A stretch of DNA of 64,000 nt from Callaeas wilsoni (GCA_013398955.1 VWPU01001216.1:186001-250000); one strand, 5' to 3'; shown: positions 1 to 14,538, counted from the first letter of the stretch. The notes: generated by a model from the sequence alone, not told the origin. Translations and numbers: made by a program.

Positions 1-914
1 GTCCAGTAGTGTCTTACTCTTTCTATAATTTGTCCAGGTAATTCAGATTCTTCCTCAGTGTCTCAGATCTCTTTTGGGCTGTGGTATACACCTACAGCTG
101 GAATTAAATTTGCCCATTATTTTTTGCCAGTAACTGGCACAAAAATTGGTTGGTGTTGTTAGACTTGCTGGGTTTGCGGTAGCAAACTTTAAATAGTGAC
201 TCTTTTAATTAGTAAAATAAATATTCTATGCAGAAGGAAAGCTTAGAAGAGACCTATCTTTTAATATATCTCACATTGCACATTGGAGTTTTTTTCCCTA
301 AACTTGTTCTTCTGTTAAACAGGTAATAGTTCATACAGCCAATGCATAGATATTGCATGAGTCCAACTGTCAAAAGTTTCAGAAATTTCTCACAATTATA
401 TTTTATCTTATAATAAATCAAATTATCAGAAGATTAAATTTTTTTAGTGTTGATTTAAATTTTTGAGCTATGATGCCCACATAATTTTGTCTTTCTCTGA
501 GAAAAAATAAGTTTGTGCAAAATTTTTGGCAGTTACAAGAATGCTAGCATATGTCACAGATTTACACTTACAGAAGTTTATGTCAATTACTTGTAGAAGG
601 ATTTTTAATATGATTAATAGTGGAGGATTAATTTAATTTATTTTTATTCTATTTTTATTTAGCAAAATAAGTTTTGAATGTTCTGAAATAAAAACAAATT
701 TTACTGTTTGATTTTATTTGTTCACAAGATGCATAAAATAGTCAGAATAATTTGAGAAATGTAAATAAATATTTGACAGTAACAACAAAAAACTCTATAT
801 TCCTTGATTTAAAAAAAGCCTTTTTTAGATATTTCAGTTACAGAGATGTATTTATTTCGGATGCTATCAGCTTAGGTGCCTTCTCTGCTCTGGTTAATGC
901 TAGTGTGTTGGAGT

Positions 915-1016
915 TTGGGGGCAAATAAGTCTGGTTTTTTGCTTTGTTTTGTTGGTCTGTTTTATTTTGTTTGGTTGAGGTTTTTTGTTTGGTTTTGGTT
1001 ATGTTTTTCTTCTTTA
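915..1016. repeat. T/G-rich low-complexity tract
   Basis: Degenerate repeats of GTTTT and GGTTTT units, seen directly. On the complementary strand this is an A/C-rich tract that makes a lysine- and asparagine-rich chance reading frame (838-1068). Confidence 0.75.
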
Positions 1017-2034
1017 AATAAAGAATCTGGAGAGTAGATAGTTCAAAAAAATACCCTACACTTGGCAATATGTCTTAATATTGATAATGTTCCATCTGTG
1101 TAGTTCTGGCTCTGAATATAAACATTTCCCTTGGTATCTCGTGGAAAACTATTGCAGGCATATTAATAACTCCAGAGAATTTCCTTAATCTTCATTTTGC
1201 TAATCTTAACATTTATTAATCCACACTGAGAGCTGGCAGTTTTGCCACTATTAGCAATGACTTTCAAGAGTCCTGTAGTCTTAACTTTTTATACTTCTGT
1301 TGTATTTACTAGACCAACAATTGGCAGTAATAAAATAAAAGTTGTCTGAGTTAGCAAAGTACATTTCACAATACATAATCCTGACATTTTAAGGAAACCG
1401 TAATAGATAATAAAATATACTTTGACTAATTTTAATATTTCTTCTTTTCCTGCTACTTACAAAAAAATCACAATTATTTCTTCATACGAGAAGGTTTCTT
1501 GTTCTGTACATGTATCCTGAAATACTTTAATAGATTATGGTTCCTGCTATGAACATAATAATAATTCATAATTATTACCTGAAATGGTTGAGATAATGCT
1601 GAGTTTATTCAGTCATGTAGTCTGTAAATATTGAACATTTTTTACAAAAACATGCAAGTTAGTTACACTACACATTTTTTAAAATAATCTGCAAAAATTG
1701 GAGATTGTATGAACCTAAATATTTTTTAATCTCTTTCTCCCTGGGCTAATATGTGAGATTCTACCAATTAATTTCTTTAGGATACCAAGTCAGAGTATAT
1801 TCACAATGGGCATTATTCTTGGACTATGCTGGGTTTTATATAAAGTGAAGAGGTGTGATGTGTATCATGGTTTTTAGGACAGAGTTATAGTATTTTTTCT
1901 TCAAACAGTATTGAACTACATCTTGGTACTGTGTTTTCATGTTGCCTGCATTTAGGCAGACAGCAAAAGTTGTTAACAGTATGTCTGCTAAAGATTTAGC
2001 TGCTGAAAAAGTTCTCAGTGTCTGGCTATACTTG

Positions 2035-2070
2035 AAATATTTGAAGGTTCAATTCTGAACCTTCATATTT
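2035..2070. repeat. short hairpin-forming inverted repeat
   Basis: The arms pair over 15 bp. AAATAT plus GAAGGTTCA on the left meets TGAACCTTC plus ATATTT on the right, with a 2-nt TT bulge on the left arm and a 4-nt ATTC loop. It is too short for a typical microRNA precursor. No function is claimed. Confidence 0.7.
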
Positions 2071-2566
2071 ATACAATTTGAAAAGTTACATATGACATTA
2101 TTAAAATGAGTACTTTTGTCTATAACTAGTAATAAAGCTGCCCATTTTATCTAGTTGAATTGAAATAGAGAATGGTATATTCAAAAGCCTAGGTCCTGTG
2201 TAAACTGAGTGTGAGATATGGTGATACTAATTTTGGTTCTTTTACCGTCTATCTTGTGGTTACTTAAGATAGAAATATTTAAAGAAACAAATATCATTTT
2301 ATTATAAGAAAATAAATTATTTTCTTTAATAAAGTGTGTTCCAGGCCTTCACTTAATTTATATTTGGAATAAATTAAATCAATTCTTCAGCTCTTTTTAC
2401 TTCTCATATGTACAGGAAACAGCTGTACTCAAAACTACATTGTCATTTTTTTATCTACTGATCCACTCCCCTGAGTTTTGCAAACCAAAAAAAGAAGAAA
2501 AACTGATTTAATTTAGATAAATAGGATGTAATCCGAAATGCACATTCATTTCACATTGTTGTGATT

Positions 2567-2584
2567 AAACAAACAAACAAAACC
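2567..2584. repeat. short (AAAC)n tract
   Basis: About four AAAC units, seen directly. Confidence 0.7.
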
Positions 2585-5500
2585 AAAGACAAGGACTATC
2601 TAATCTCTTTTGCTCCAATATGAATGAATAAGTGAAAAGATGATTAGATTTCTGGGGATGAGGGGAGAAAAGTTGGCCTCAAAGGCTGTAGTCGGTGCAC
2701 ACTTAGGCTTCAGGCAGCATTAGAAATGTGAATATTTCCTCTGCCAACAGTGGATGAAGTTGCAAATGTAATTTAGTCCTGTAGGGGAATAAATTGTCTC
2801 AGGACTGCAGTGTTTGCTGGAGTGGAGGCCAGTGTGAGTAAGGTCAGTGCAGCCTAGAAGATGCTGATATTTTAAATTAACCTTTGCATAGAAGTAGATA
2901 TGTATATATGCACACTTCTTGCTTCTGTTTTTCTGCTTTTGCTAACTGTTTAGCACATTTTCATATTACATGAAATGTCCTGTTTTGAGTAGTTGTTCTT
3001 ATATGTCAGATTTGTCTGCTGAATGTTAATTTCTGCAGGAGGACCTTCCTCTTAAAGATGTTGTTTTAAAAGTATGTCTCATGAATGAAAACATTTCTTT
3101 TATAGTGTAAACTGTCTGTGTTTTTCCTTTGCTTCTAATTTTCATGCTCTGCAATTCAACTGTAATACTTCTTTGTATGCATACATAGCAAAACTCTTAA
3201 TGTTGAACAGTAATGTCTACAGAATACTGCCTACAACTTCTAGCTTACTTTATGGTTTAGAAACATACTTCTGCATCTTTGTAGGATAAGAAACATGATG
3301 GATATCTACCTAAACATAGAGATTTATTATTTTTTTAAAACGATGGCACATTTCAACATTCATTCCTTATTTAATTTACTATGGATTTGACCCAGTAAAT
3401 GTGAAATAGCTGATATTATGGGTCAGGGTTTTTTGTTCTGCAGTGTATAGTTTGGGGTAGACAGTTTGCAAATTTGATTTGATTTTCACCGTATCACTCC
3501 CTGGACCTTTCCTTTAGTCCCAGGCTCAGGGTAGGCTCAAAGGGTCAGCCTGGCCTCTGCAGACACCTGCTTATAAGGAAGCCTAGGCCTGCCTTAGCTT
3601 GCAGTTTTATATCTAACAGGAGCTTTGTGCTACTGGGGAATTATCAGTATCTTTGTCCTTTTCTAGGAAAAGGTGAGGTTAATTCTAAATGTAAAGTTGA
3701 ACACGAGTGAGATGCAAGATGCTCTAAATGCAACTGGATCTTCTGTATGCAATATTAAGTTATTATTTCTCAATCAGTGTGTAATTCTTCTGGGTAGAGG
3801 GAGAGCTAAAAAATCTGCAATTGTAAAGTTTGAGAAGCACAGCTGTAACAGAAAGCAAGAAAAGCTTCCGTTCCTATCACCACACATTGCCACCTTCAAG
3901 ACCGAATATTTCCAATCCATCTTCTGAAGCCTATGCACAAATAAATCACATGATTATTATTGCACACATGTACACATTTCATTCTGACTGAGCAGATCAT
4001 GAATGATTTTTCCTTTGATTCTAGATCATCGATCTGAAAAGGTTAAGAAACAGTGTGCTAGCAAAAGGAACACGATTTTGAAGACAAAACCTGCATTAAT
4101 TTAAAAGAGATTTCCATGCAGAAAGAATGCTGGTTTCTCCTAGAGTGTACATTTGCATAAATCTTAGATAACTTCTGGCAACACTCATCTCAACAATGTA
4201 TGAAAATCCTGAACTTTTACTTGGTGCAGAGCTACAACTGATATTAGTGGAAATATTATGTAAAAAAAGAACTAGGACTTTCACAGCAAAGAAAGTCAAG
4301 CAGATTTATTGTCTTCTGTACCTGTTGATTATTTTCCATAAGCTTTCATCACAATTTTAGTCACTGGAATCTTCTCATGCCTTAGAAAATATTAAAGACA
4401 ACATTTTTCTGTAATAATATGTGACAAAGAAATAGCTTTGAGTATGTCATTGGAAAGATATTTTTTGTATCTGCTGACTGACTGTTCATGAAAATGAAAA
4501 ATATGATGGCAGCAACTGTGTTAATAACAATTAGCTTGTGCAGATGAATGTTAAATAAGCTTTTCAGTGCTGGTCTCTGAAAAATATTTCAGAAAAATCT
4601 TGACATGGTATTGTTCCAGTTACTGAAAAAATGCATTTCCAGGTGCATCAAGAGGCAATATGTCCTTCACAGTGCAGTTCCTACCCCAGAGCTGGTTTTA
4701 CGAATATTAACCCTACAAAATACAGAGGAAACTTGGGTCAGTGTGTTCTTTCCCCACAGCCTATTTTTCTTGGTGGTACAAATGGCCTAACACTGAATGC
4801 CTCAGCATGCTTAGCAAAAGGACTAAACCCTTACATTAATGCTTCACAAAAGTCAAGGTTCACTCTTTCTTTGTTTCACTTAATGTAGCCCATGAAAAGA
4901 TAATGGGATAAATGTATTCTGTCAGATATACATGTCTCTGTACAAGGTCCAACAAGTTACGTGGGAAAAAAAGATAATAATTTTTTTCACTGTTTGGAAT
5001 GGACTCATTGTTTAATTAGAAACTTTGAATGTTGAACTTCGTCACGCTAATGTCCATTATCAGCATTCCTTATGAGACAGACTAATTATTAAAACATGGA
5101 AATAATTTATCTTTCAGTGTATGTGGAGACAGTCATCTCTTCGGGGTTTTAGCTTGTGTTTAATTTTCATTAAGCCATTAAATTTTTTATTTGTCAAGTA
5201 TATAGTAATATCTATAGTTTGTCAAGTAGTACAGTGTCGTTTTTAATAACTGAATGTCTGTGTTTGCAAATCAGGCTCCATTCTGAAAAGAAACTTTTAA
5301 GATCATTCCATCTCAACAGTCTTTGTTCCTTACCAAGAGCATCCAAAACTAGTGATGGAACAACATTCCTCTTGTAGATTATTTTAAGTTATGGATTTTG
5401 TGAACTGAAATACGACTAAATTAATGCCGTGAATGGCACCATGGATATTTTATTTTTGCCTTTTCCTCAAAAACCTTCAGTTCATCATGCTGATTTAGAA

Positions 5501-8109
5501 GAAAATTAAATCCCTTACTAATGAAGAACATGTGGCTGTTTTCTGTCTTCCTTTGTTTTCTTTGTATTTACTGTGTATAAACTATGTTAAAAATATTTTT
5601 TGTACTAGACATAGTGATTTTCACTTTTCTTGTGGTGAAGCACCTGATTACGTGATTAACCACTGCAATATTTGGCTTGTACCACAGAAACAACAGGGAG
5701 GATCTGGAGGATATTCCTAAAGACAAGCCAAAAATGTTCTTCTTTTTTTGGTCTATGCTTGCAGACTAGATACTTTATCATCAAGAAAAGTCCATGCAGT
5801 TCAAATTCTGGCCTTTTCTTCTGTTAGCTAAATCTGATTTTGATACCATAAGGTTTGTGTATGTGTTATGTTTTCTAGCTAGCCAGTTGCTGACAGTTTA
5901 AACCTAGCTTGGGAGAGGGTTTTTTGGAATGATTTACTTCATGTTGTAAAAGTACTCTCATAAAAGATCATGTTATTATTGTCTCTGCCATGAGAAACTC
6001 TTTGCAGCAATCAACATGTAATTTAGGGATCCTGCTTGATACCAAAGGTTCTCTGCCTGCAAAGGTTGGGTCTAAGTGCACTCTGTTTTAAGTATGGGGC
6101 TTCTTTATAATCTGTATATGAATGTCTTCATATTGATCTAAAACCTAGAAAAGGTAAAAGGAAAAAGTCTTGTTTTAGGCAGAAGACTGGCAGTGTAGGC
6201 TTTCTAAGCTTCAACAACCATAGATACAAATGCAGCTCCCACAAGACATATGACAAGGACAAACTCAGATTTCAAGGTTGAATTCCAGATATTTGGTAAA
6301 TAAGCAACAGTATCACTGACTGATGGAGGACTCAGGTAGAAAAGAGATCAAATTCCACTTAACAACGGAGAAGCTAGAATTGTGGAAGAGAGGTAAAGCT
6401 TTAGATGATGGGACTTAGACAAGAGCAGAATTGGGAAAACATAAAGAACTTCTGAACTATCACCAACAGACAGTGATATTAAAGAGCAGCAAGGAACAAA
6501 GGAAGGGAGATCTCTCTCTTTGTTTTATTTTTATGACACAGTATAAGCTGTTTTTCTTGTAATGGATCATGGCTTAAGTCACAATAAGATAAATGTGATT
6601 TATTTGCAGAATCTTTATAAATCTAATTTGTTTGTTAGTGTTCAGTGTCTTTAATCTTGAAAAGGTGAACTCAGGTTACCCATAACCAGAGGGTAGACAA
6701 ACACATTTATGATCCCCCAAACCAATATAGCTGAGCTTCAAGTTCTCATTCTGTGACATGAGAGTAGAGCGACCATGGAAGGAGATTAAACACATCCATT
6801 TCTCTTTCTGGGAAAACCAAATTCAGAAGCATCATCTAGCACAAAAGATCAGCTGTGGATATGATAGAAGATGTAACAGAAGAGGGACAAAGACCAACTT
6901 TGTAACTGGTATTCTTGCTCTATTCCATTGATGCAGGGTTTTTTCCCAGTCTCATGGCCTCTAAAGGATGATGGTTTTAACACCTGCAGTGGAATTGGTC
7001 CCATTTTAGCATTTTATTATGTCTGTGGAAAAAATCTGTATTCTGCTAAACCATGTAGTACCTTTCTGCCATAATTATTTCAACATAGCAAGCTCAGGAC
7101 ATGATGTATCTGACTGAGTAGGCAACACAAACTTAGATGATTAATGTGTTTGAAATGGGACAGTTAAGGAGATTTTGCACTAAGTTTTTTCTGCAAGACA
7201 GATGAGGTTGAATACTTTGTGCCTGCATCTGTGCTCTATTCCTAACATTATCTTTTAGAAAGATCAGCCTCTGGATATGAAGACATATAAAGACTTGTAC
7301 AATATATTTTAACTAGACATTGACAAATCAATCATTCCAGCTCACAGCGGAAAGAAAAAGGCAATTTGTTACTGTCTCCAAGAATGATGGAGATAACAGG
7401 AAGAGCTGGAGGAGAATCCAAAGTGGAATATTGACAGAAGCAGAAACAAAATACAGCCCTAGCTGACTGTGTAGTTGCCTACTATCCCTGCTGACTGATT
7501 GTAAGATCTTGCAGTAAAAGTACAGTTACTACTTGGTTCTAAACAGCTAGCATTCTGTAGCAAACCTACGTTACCCTCACGACTGAAAATGAGATTACTC
7601 ATTAACATGTGATGAATTACATTTACATTGAAACTTCAGAAACGACCAACTCTGGAGATATAAATTCAGTACTTGGAATTAAAAAGAATAATGTCCCATA
7701 TTGTATTCTGGGATACTGCTACAAATAAATTTTTTAAATACTAGGTCATATTAAATAATATGTTATTATATCTAAATTTAAAAAAAAATATATAGTCACT
7801 CTATATGGTTTTCAGTATATCTTTCTTTTTGTCAGAGTCTGTTTTATCCAGAAAAATCTGCTGCCAGAGAATTAAGTGCTTCCAATAGAGAATTAGAAAA
7901 AAAACAACAAATCAACATTTGGATTACTTTTAAGGTTTAAAAGCTGTAGTAGTTAACAGCACAATTATGTAGTAAGAGAACAGTGTCTCATTTTAATCTA
8001 TTGTGAATCAGCTGTGGTCACATCACAAAATGCTGTGCCATTCAATAGGCATCTAAGTGACCACAGTAACAGAAGGCTCTGAGGCAGAACCTAACACAGC
8101 TAGTTTTAA

Positions 8110-8350
8110 ATAGAATCACAGAATGGTTTGGGTTGGAAGGGAGCTTTAGATCATCAAGTTCCAACCCCCTGTCATGAGCAGGGACATCTTACACTAGACC
8201 AGAATGCTCAAAGCCCCATCCAATCTGGTCTTGAACACTTTCAGGGAAGGGTCATCCACAACTGCTCTGGGCAACCCGTTCCAATGCCTCACCACTCTCA
8301 TAATGGAGATTTTTTTCCTAATATCCAATCTAAATCTCTCTGTTTTCAGT
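8110..8350 (-). mobile_element. CR1 LINE, 5'-truncated 3' end
   Basis: Read on the plus strand it begins TAGAATCACAGAATGG and continues with the GGTTTGGGTTGGAAGGGA block. That is the reverse complement of the conserved CR1 3' end, so the element is on the minus strand. It then runs through the region reading CCAACCCCCTGTCATG and stops near 8350. Only about 240 bp of 3' tail is present, which is typical 5' truncation from incomplete target-primed reverse transcription. The 83-residue plus-strand frame over it (8128-8379) is a chance frame. Confidence 0.95.
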
Positions 8351-9721
8351 ATAGTAAATATATGAGGCATAAACTCTGATCAGAATGTTTATGCCTGTTT
8401 TGTAGTGATTGGTTGGTTACTAAAGTTTAGATTTCAAATAACATCTAGTATGTTTTGGTTGAGTCCACAGAGACCTTCTTAATAAGCCGCATGATCTAAC
8501 AAGTGATCAAATGTACAGTGAACACAAAGGGAATTTATGAAGCAAAAGTGACACTATTTAACAGAAGCAACATTTTAATATAATTTGTAGAAATGAATGA
8601 TAATTGTTTTCAAACTAAAATGTGGGAACACAGCAGGGCAATTCCAAAAAATGTCAGGATCTTTCTCTCTGACTGGCTTAGAAAGAGATAAATGCATTGT
8701 AAATATTCACAGCTTTGATGTTCTCTTCAACTCACCAATTCCTTATGGAACATTTTTCACTCTGTGGTAAACATCTGTCCTGTCTCACCCTGAATTTAGT
8801 GCCCTAACTCCCTCCATTCTTCTTTCTGTTTCCTTGCAGCATCATGTATCATACTCCATCTACTAAAATATGCACAGTAGAGATTTTTTTCTTGTTTGAA
8901 CAGGTAATACATTGATTAATAAATGCTGCATAATTTATTGAGGAAGTAATTGCTCATATAGTGGTAAATTAAGCTCCCTAGCTATACTGAACTTCTGGAA
9001 AGCTTTTTTTCTGGCTCTAATTTCTGGTGGAATAACATTGATACAGTGTCTCTCCTCAAAAGAAGTGACTATAATGAATACTAATTTTAAAGAAGTGATC
9101 TAAAAGTTTAGGTTGAACTTAATTTTTGAAGCAAAGGTCAGACCTGTTGAAAAGAAAACATATCTTGGAAACATAGGGATTCAGATGGAAATGTCCTTAC
9201 TAATGTTTCATAAAATAAATATACTCCATAGGTGATGGGCAAGCTGCCCTTCAGATAGGAGAGATCCTTCAGTCCCTGTTCCACTTAGTTCAGAACAAGA
9301 ACGTTGAAGCTGAGTCTGTTTTCTAGATAAATGCTCTGATCTGGATTAAAGTCTAATGCAGAACAGCTCTGCAGTGACCTAAGAATGATTATTCTTTCTT
9401 TGAAAGAGTAGATGGTTGTTTATGCACAATGGTACAAGAGAAATAGACTAACACATTAACCAAGTAAAATTCAGTCACCTATTCTGGTTCTGCTTTTAAG
9501 GAATAAAAATGAAACAAAGGAAGTGCATGGAGACAACAGCTCTGTTCAGTGAATAATTCCATTTATATAACTTTGATTTGTCTGGTATTTCCTATGTTTT
9601 ACATTTTTACAATTTGAGAAATGTTGATGTGGCTAATCAAATCTAAAGCATGGCCTCTTGGTATATATCCTAACATGTTTAAGAGACCTTTGTAGTAACA
9701 CCACGTTTTGGAGAGACCATA

Positions 9722-9741
9722 TACTGGATTACTGGATTACT
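9722..9741. repeat. 8-bp tandem duplication (TACTGGAT)
   Basis: TACTGGAT occurs twice head to tail, followed by a partial third unit. Confidence 0.7.
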
Positions 9742-11919
9742 AGGTTTAAAATCTCACTTTTAGGAACATTAATTTTACTGAAAATTATTTGGAACACTTA
9801 AAGGAGAAGCTTACTATGCTAGTTGCCAGCAGGTTTCTTGGTAATGTTTAGGATGCTGATACCAGCCTGTCTGTTTTGGATTCATTGAAGTGTTTGAGCT
9901 TACAGCCCTGCCTAAAGCAGTGGGATTGGTGGCTCCTGGGCACCAGCTGCACTGACCTTACTTGGTCCTACCTTCATCAGCTCCCAGGGACTGATTTCAA
10001 ACTGAGTGTAAAACAAGTACCTTCTTCAATGCCTCAATAATCCAAGTCTGGCCACTTAATGTGTGATTTTTGTGTTTTTATTGTGTTTCAGAAACAAAAA
10101 GACAAAGTAATATTCTGTTTATCAACATATTTTGTTTATCCTCAAGTCAATTTGTGTCTCTTTCAATTTTACTGCACTGAGCAGGGAAACAGCCTTGATC
10201 CTCAAAAGACATCTGGATGTTTACATCGAGTAAGAAAGGCAAGCTCAAGGGCTGCTCTCTGAGTACATATCAAAGCTTCAGTGAGTGGGTTGTTTAGTTT
10301 TTAATAAGAAAAAGAAAAGGTGTTAATGCAAAGAAATAAAGTTTGTAATTAAGCATATAGTAGGAATTAAACATAATCCTGAAACAGAATATCTCAGTTT
10401 CTTAGGTAAGCTTGATATCCAAATCCATTTTGTCTTTTGTCTCGTTTCTCAAACTGATGCACAAGACAAGATCGGCTAAACTGATCTACAAATTATTTCC
10501 CTCTCTTCCCACTGTGATTTCCTTTCTTTTGTCTTACTTCAATCAAGTAGGCTTTGTATGAGTCTGAATCAAACAGTTGAATGCTACCACTTATGACTGT
10601 TCTGATTGCTAACTATTTTTTTTTCCAGAACTGCATATTTAACACATAAGATAGTTGAACGGGTGGTCAGAGAGGCAACTTGTAACCTCAGTACTAATAA
10701 ATTAAGACCAATACATAATTCCTATTTCTTGTATAGAAAAGTATTAAATATTTTGAAAAGTCCTTCAAATCTTTCTGTGCTTCCACTGCCACTTGTCCCT
10801 AAATGTCCATGGACTGCACTTATAACGCAGCACAAGTGTATGCTAGTAAGGATGATGATCGATAGAATTGCCTTGGAGAGTGTGTGATGATGAATGGAAA
10901 ATGCTGCAACTCTCAGAAGATTTGCAACAGGATGGCAATAGTTTGATCAGCTGTGACATCCCTACTAAAGCTCTGGTGAGACTGGAGCCTTTCAGTCTTC
11001 TAGAATTCAGGCATGTCGGAGCTTTGGCTGTTCCCAAAGCACAGCAATGCTGTGAAGATGGAAAGAAAGTCACTCACGGAATTGTGGCTGCTGTGCTCTG
11101 TGTCTTGAATGCATATAAGTCTCAGATTCTTGGATACCTATTTCAGCAGCTGAGGGTGAACAAGTTACCTGCTGGCACCTTTACTAGAAGAAGGTGAAAT
11201 AATCTATTTTTGGAGGAAATTCAGAACTGGAGACGTTATTAAAAAAAAGAAAAAGCACACAAAGGAAACAGGGTAGAAGAAGGAGGTGCCATGGGAGCAG
11301 CAAAAATATTGCTGATGCAGCATTATATAGAAGTTAGGCTTGTGAGTGACACAAGGGGTCATTATCACAAGACATTTGTACATTTTACTGTTGACCTATT
11401 GGGCCATGAGGACAATGACAGAAATCTTCCACAGGATCTCAGGAGACATTCCGAAATACACAGCTACCAGGCCTTGGACCAAGAACAATGTATGAACTTT
11501 TAAATATAAAATTCAGCTGTGGAATTGCTGGCCAACCAACAGCCTAAGAAAGGCTAATACATTATTTGTTTAGTTGTCTGCTTAGCTGCTCAACTGAGCA
11601 CATGCTTTGTCTTAAGCAGTCAAGTTTAAATGTTTCATTATATGTTAGTAATAACCAGCTTAAGACTGTGCTGATATTTTCTGTTGAATTAGCTGTATTT
11701 GTTTGACAACTGTGGAAAAAGAGAAGTTGTTCCATAGATCAACAGGGCTGCCCCACCTACCATTCAATTCCCATTGAAAACTAAGCATCGGCTGGCTCAT
11801 GATTATCAAGTCAGCCTCAATTGTCAAGAATGCAAAGCTGAATACGACAATGAAGCAATGTTGAATGGCATGGAAAAAAAATGGGATTTAAGGGCTATAT
11901 ATTAAGAATTTCAAGAATG

Positions 11920-12560
11920 AATGTAACCATTTCTGCTGTGCTGCACTTGCATAATCATGTTACCAAAATACAAAGCTGAAACAAAGAATGACTTAAATGA
12001 TAAACCCCTGAAATATCTGAAATGGGACCTGTTTATGAATACTTTCTGTATGCAAACCCATATTTTAAAAGCCTGTTTTCCATGACAATATTGCTGCTGT
12101 TATTAACTGACAGTCAGGACGCTTAAGTCTATTTTATCAAAGTAGTGCATTTTTGATATACAGATATCCCATAATACTTCCAGCAGCTAACTCATCCCTC
12201 GTAAACACAGAATGAAGTTTAATTTGCTGTTGAACAAAGTCTCCTGTCAGGTGTCTTTGCTGACACAAAAACAGCACAAGGCTGTTTTTCTTACAAAAGA
12301 CATTCAGGCAAAAGATTATATGTATTCAAAATGAGGTCTTTTATCATTTTAATCAATTTTGAGCTTAATATGTTTAATATAATTTATTTACTATTTAATG
12401 TAGCGCCCCTTTGGTGAGAAACATAAGCAGTTAATGACCTGCAAAATGCTTCTACATAACTAAATTCTAAAAGCATTTGACAATTAATTGAATTAACTAT
12501 GTCTTGAAGCCTGCCATTCTGGGAATATTCTAGTGATTGATAAAAAGCCTGCTTTCTACA
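11920..12560. promoter_or_regulatory. candidate conserved non-coding element
   Basis: AT-rich, repeat-free sequence with dense homeodomain-like sites, for example CAATTAATTGAATTAA at 12481-12496, and no coding frame. The texture resembles vertebrate developmental enhancers. This is an impression, because conservation cannot be measured from one sequence. Confidence 0.2.
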
Positions 12561-14103
12561 TATGAAGCAAATTTTTCTCTGCCTACATCTGTCTCCATAA
12601 TTTTCAGTGTGGATCAGGGTACATATATGTAAGCAGTCATAAGATAAACGGACTTAGAATGAACAGTTTTAATATAAAAAACTTATATACTCATTTTAGA
12701 TAAAAAACACATCACAATTGTACCTACTAGATCACTTGAACATTTGAGCTGTGTGCTTACTTTTTCCTGTAAAAAGAGGGTGAAATATCTGGGGAAAAGT
12801 ATTTTGATGAGCCGTCCTCTCTCTTGCTCACAAGGGCTATTTTAGCCTAGATTTTTTTGCAAGGTGTTTATTTATTGGTCAATCTAAGGAAAAAATTGTG
12901 GGAAAACAAGTGCACTGGAAGTGTCACAGTCCAGGATGATCACTTCTGTAATGTTAGTTATGGATGGAGATTTTTAATTTGTTTTCCATTTTGCATATGT
13001 TTCATAAACCCTTCCATCATGTTGTCCTCTGTACTGCAAGTCTCAGCCTGCAGATTTCATGGGAAACAAGGTGGAAGTAGTTTTTTTGTTATTAATCTCT
13101 ACAGATATAAACTTAACCCTAAACTTGTTTCCAAAAATAAGAGTATCTGTTGATTACTCAGCTGCTCCACAATTCATCAGTTACAGGATTAAAAAATAAA
13201 AGGACCAACTTGCTTTAAATGCAAAATCTGGCCAGTGACCCATAAATGAGTCTTCAAAATTGAGAAGAATATTTTGGTATGCATGTCTGGGGTAAAAATA
13301 AGGATTAGAAAAAGATGTGAAGTGTGAGCACCATTCCTAAGTCCCGGGTGAGTTATGCATGTCAGCCACATACTGACAAGTAATACCATCTCTGCTCCAG
13401 CCCATTCACCCAGCATCTCTCACTGCTGTAGGCTATTCATCATCTTGCAGATACAGTTACTGTCCTTCTTTCTCCCCCAAGCAAATTACCCTGCACTTCT
13501 CTCTTTGTTATTTTTTCTCCTTCTTCAGCAACTTCAGACTTCCTCAGACTCACCTTCAAACTTCGTATGTCAAGCTTGCCTGCAGCTTGAATCACGCTTG
13601 GCCCTGCTGTGGCTTGTTTACTTTGATTTAATTAAAATGCACCCATCCAGAACTCTGGGTGCTACTGACAGAACCTTAAATTCCTGCAGTATTTTCACAT
13701 TGCTTTCTCTATAAGCCTGGAACAACCTCTTTCTTCAATTAAAATAAGCAATGTAAAATTTTTCCTTCAAAACCACCCTTTGAATCCTTGCTTAACTACC
13801 AAAGTTGTATTTTTACCTTTTTAGGCAGTCAGGAATTTAATTTATTTCAGTTACTGAAGAAATAAACTACTGTGGTTAGGAAGGTCAACTTTAAAGTCAT
13901 TGTTTATTTGTGTATTCTTTTTTTCCTGGTGCTTTTAAGATTTGTATGTTAGTGTCAGGAGAGTAGCTTCATCATATGAACACTAATTCCTTTACTGTGG
14001 TTGAAAACAAGCAAGTGTATTTTCCTATGTTACCCAAGTACTTTTGGATGGGAAGAATTAGCTAATGGAAAAGTGTGTCTTCCTAAGTTAGCCAGTAATT
14101 TAA

Positions 14104-14130
14104 GGAAAAAAAAAAAAGGAAAGAAAAATA
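14104..14130. repeat. poly-A-rich tract
   Basis: A run of about 12 A followed by A-rich sequence with scattered G. It is not clearly linked to a retrocopy. Confidence 0.6.
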
Positions 14131-14538
14131 AAAGTAGTGAGTTTCTCATATATGGAGCCTTAGCTTTATTCTTAAGTGCTGAGAACATCAATAGCACTGT
14201 TAAAAATTAATAATTCAAGCAATTAAGAACCTGAATAAATATAATTTATTAACCTTTCAGATGATTCAGAATTTTTGGGTTCTTTTCAAGCTAGGGAACT
14301 TTCTTATTCATTTCTTCTTTTTCTTTCCTTACCCCTCTCTGTTTCCAATTATGTTCTCCAAAGCTCATTCTCGTCCTTTCTTCCTGCTCCATTCTCTTAC
14401 TACTCCTTTCCTCTGTATATTGCTCACGAGTTCACTTTTTGGTGTGGGAATTGCTCTTTTCACTCCCTTTAGCCATAGGCTATCGTCCCACACCTGGGCC
14501 CCCAATACAAGCAACAAAGAGAAATAACAGTGAGCGTG

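Larger units (their letters stand above)
1..8109. other. AT-rich unique non-coding sequence
   Basis: About 8 kb with no reading frame that looks like a protein, no recognisable transposon family and no RNA gene. Short open frames such as 3673-3927 and 4631-4888 show no domain or splice context. It contains the GT-rich tract, the AAAC tract and the hairpin listed separately. The text at 6100-7600 is slightly less AT-rich and could hold a very old transposon, but I could not match it to one. Confidence 0.6.
8351..14538. other. unique non-coding sequence
   Basis: AT-rich with no recognised gene. The longest frame, 109 codons at 10868-11197 on the plus strand, shows no known domain, and the minus strand of the same stretch is partly open too. 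A somewhat GC-richer patch lies at 9895-9995. The interval 11920-12560 looks like a conserved non-coding element and is listed separately. Confidence 0.55.

Noticed and set aside
838..1068. 76-codon minus-strand reading frame
   Set aside because: Made by the A/C-rich complement of a low-complexity GT tract. Composition is almost only Lys, Asn, Thr and Gln.
10868..11197. 109-codon plus-strand frame as a gene
   Set aside because: No recognisable domain or clear exon boundaries, and the opposite strand is partly open too. Not enough support.
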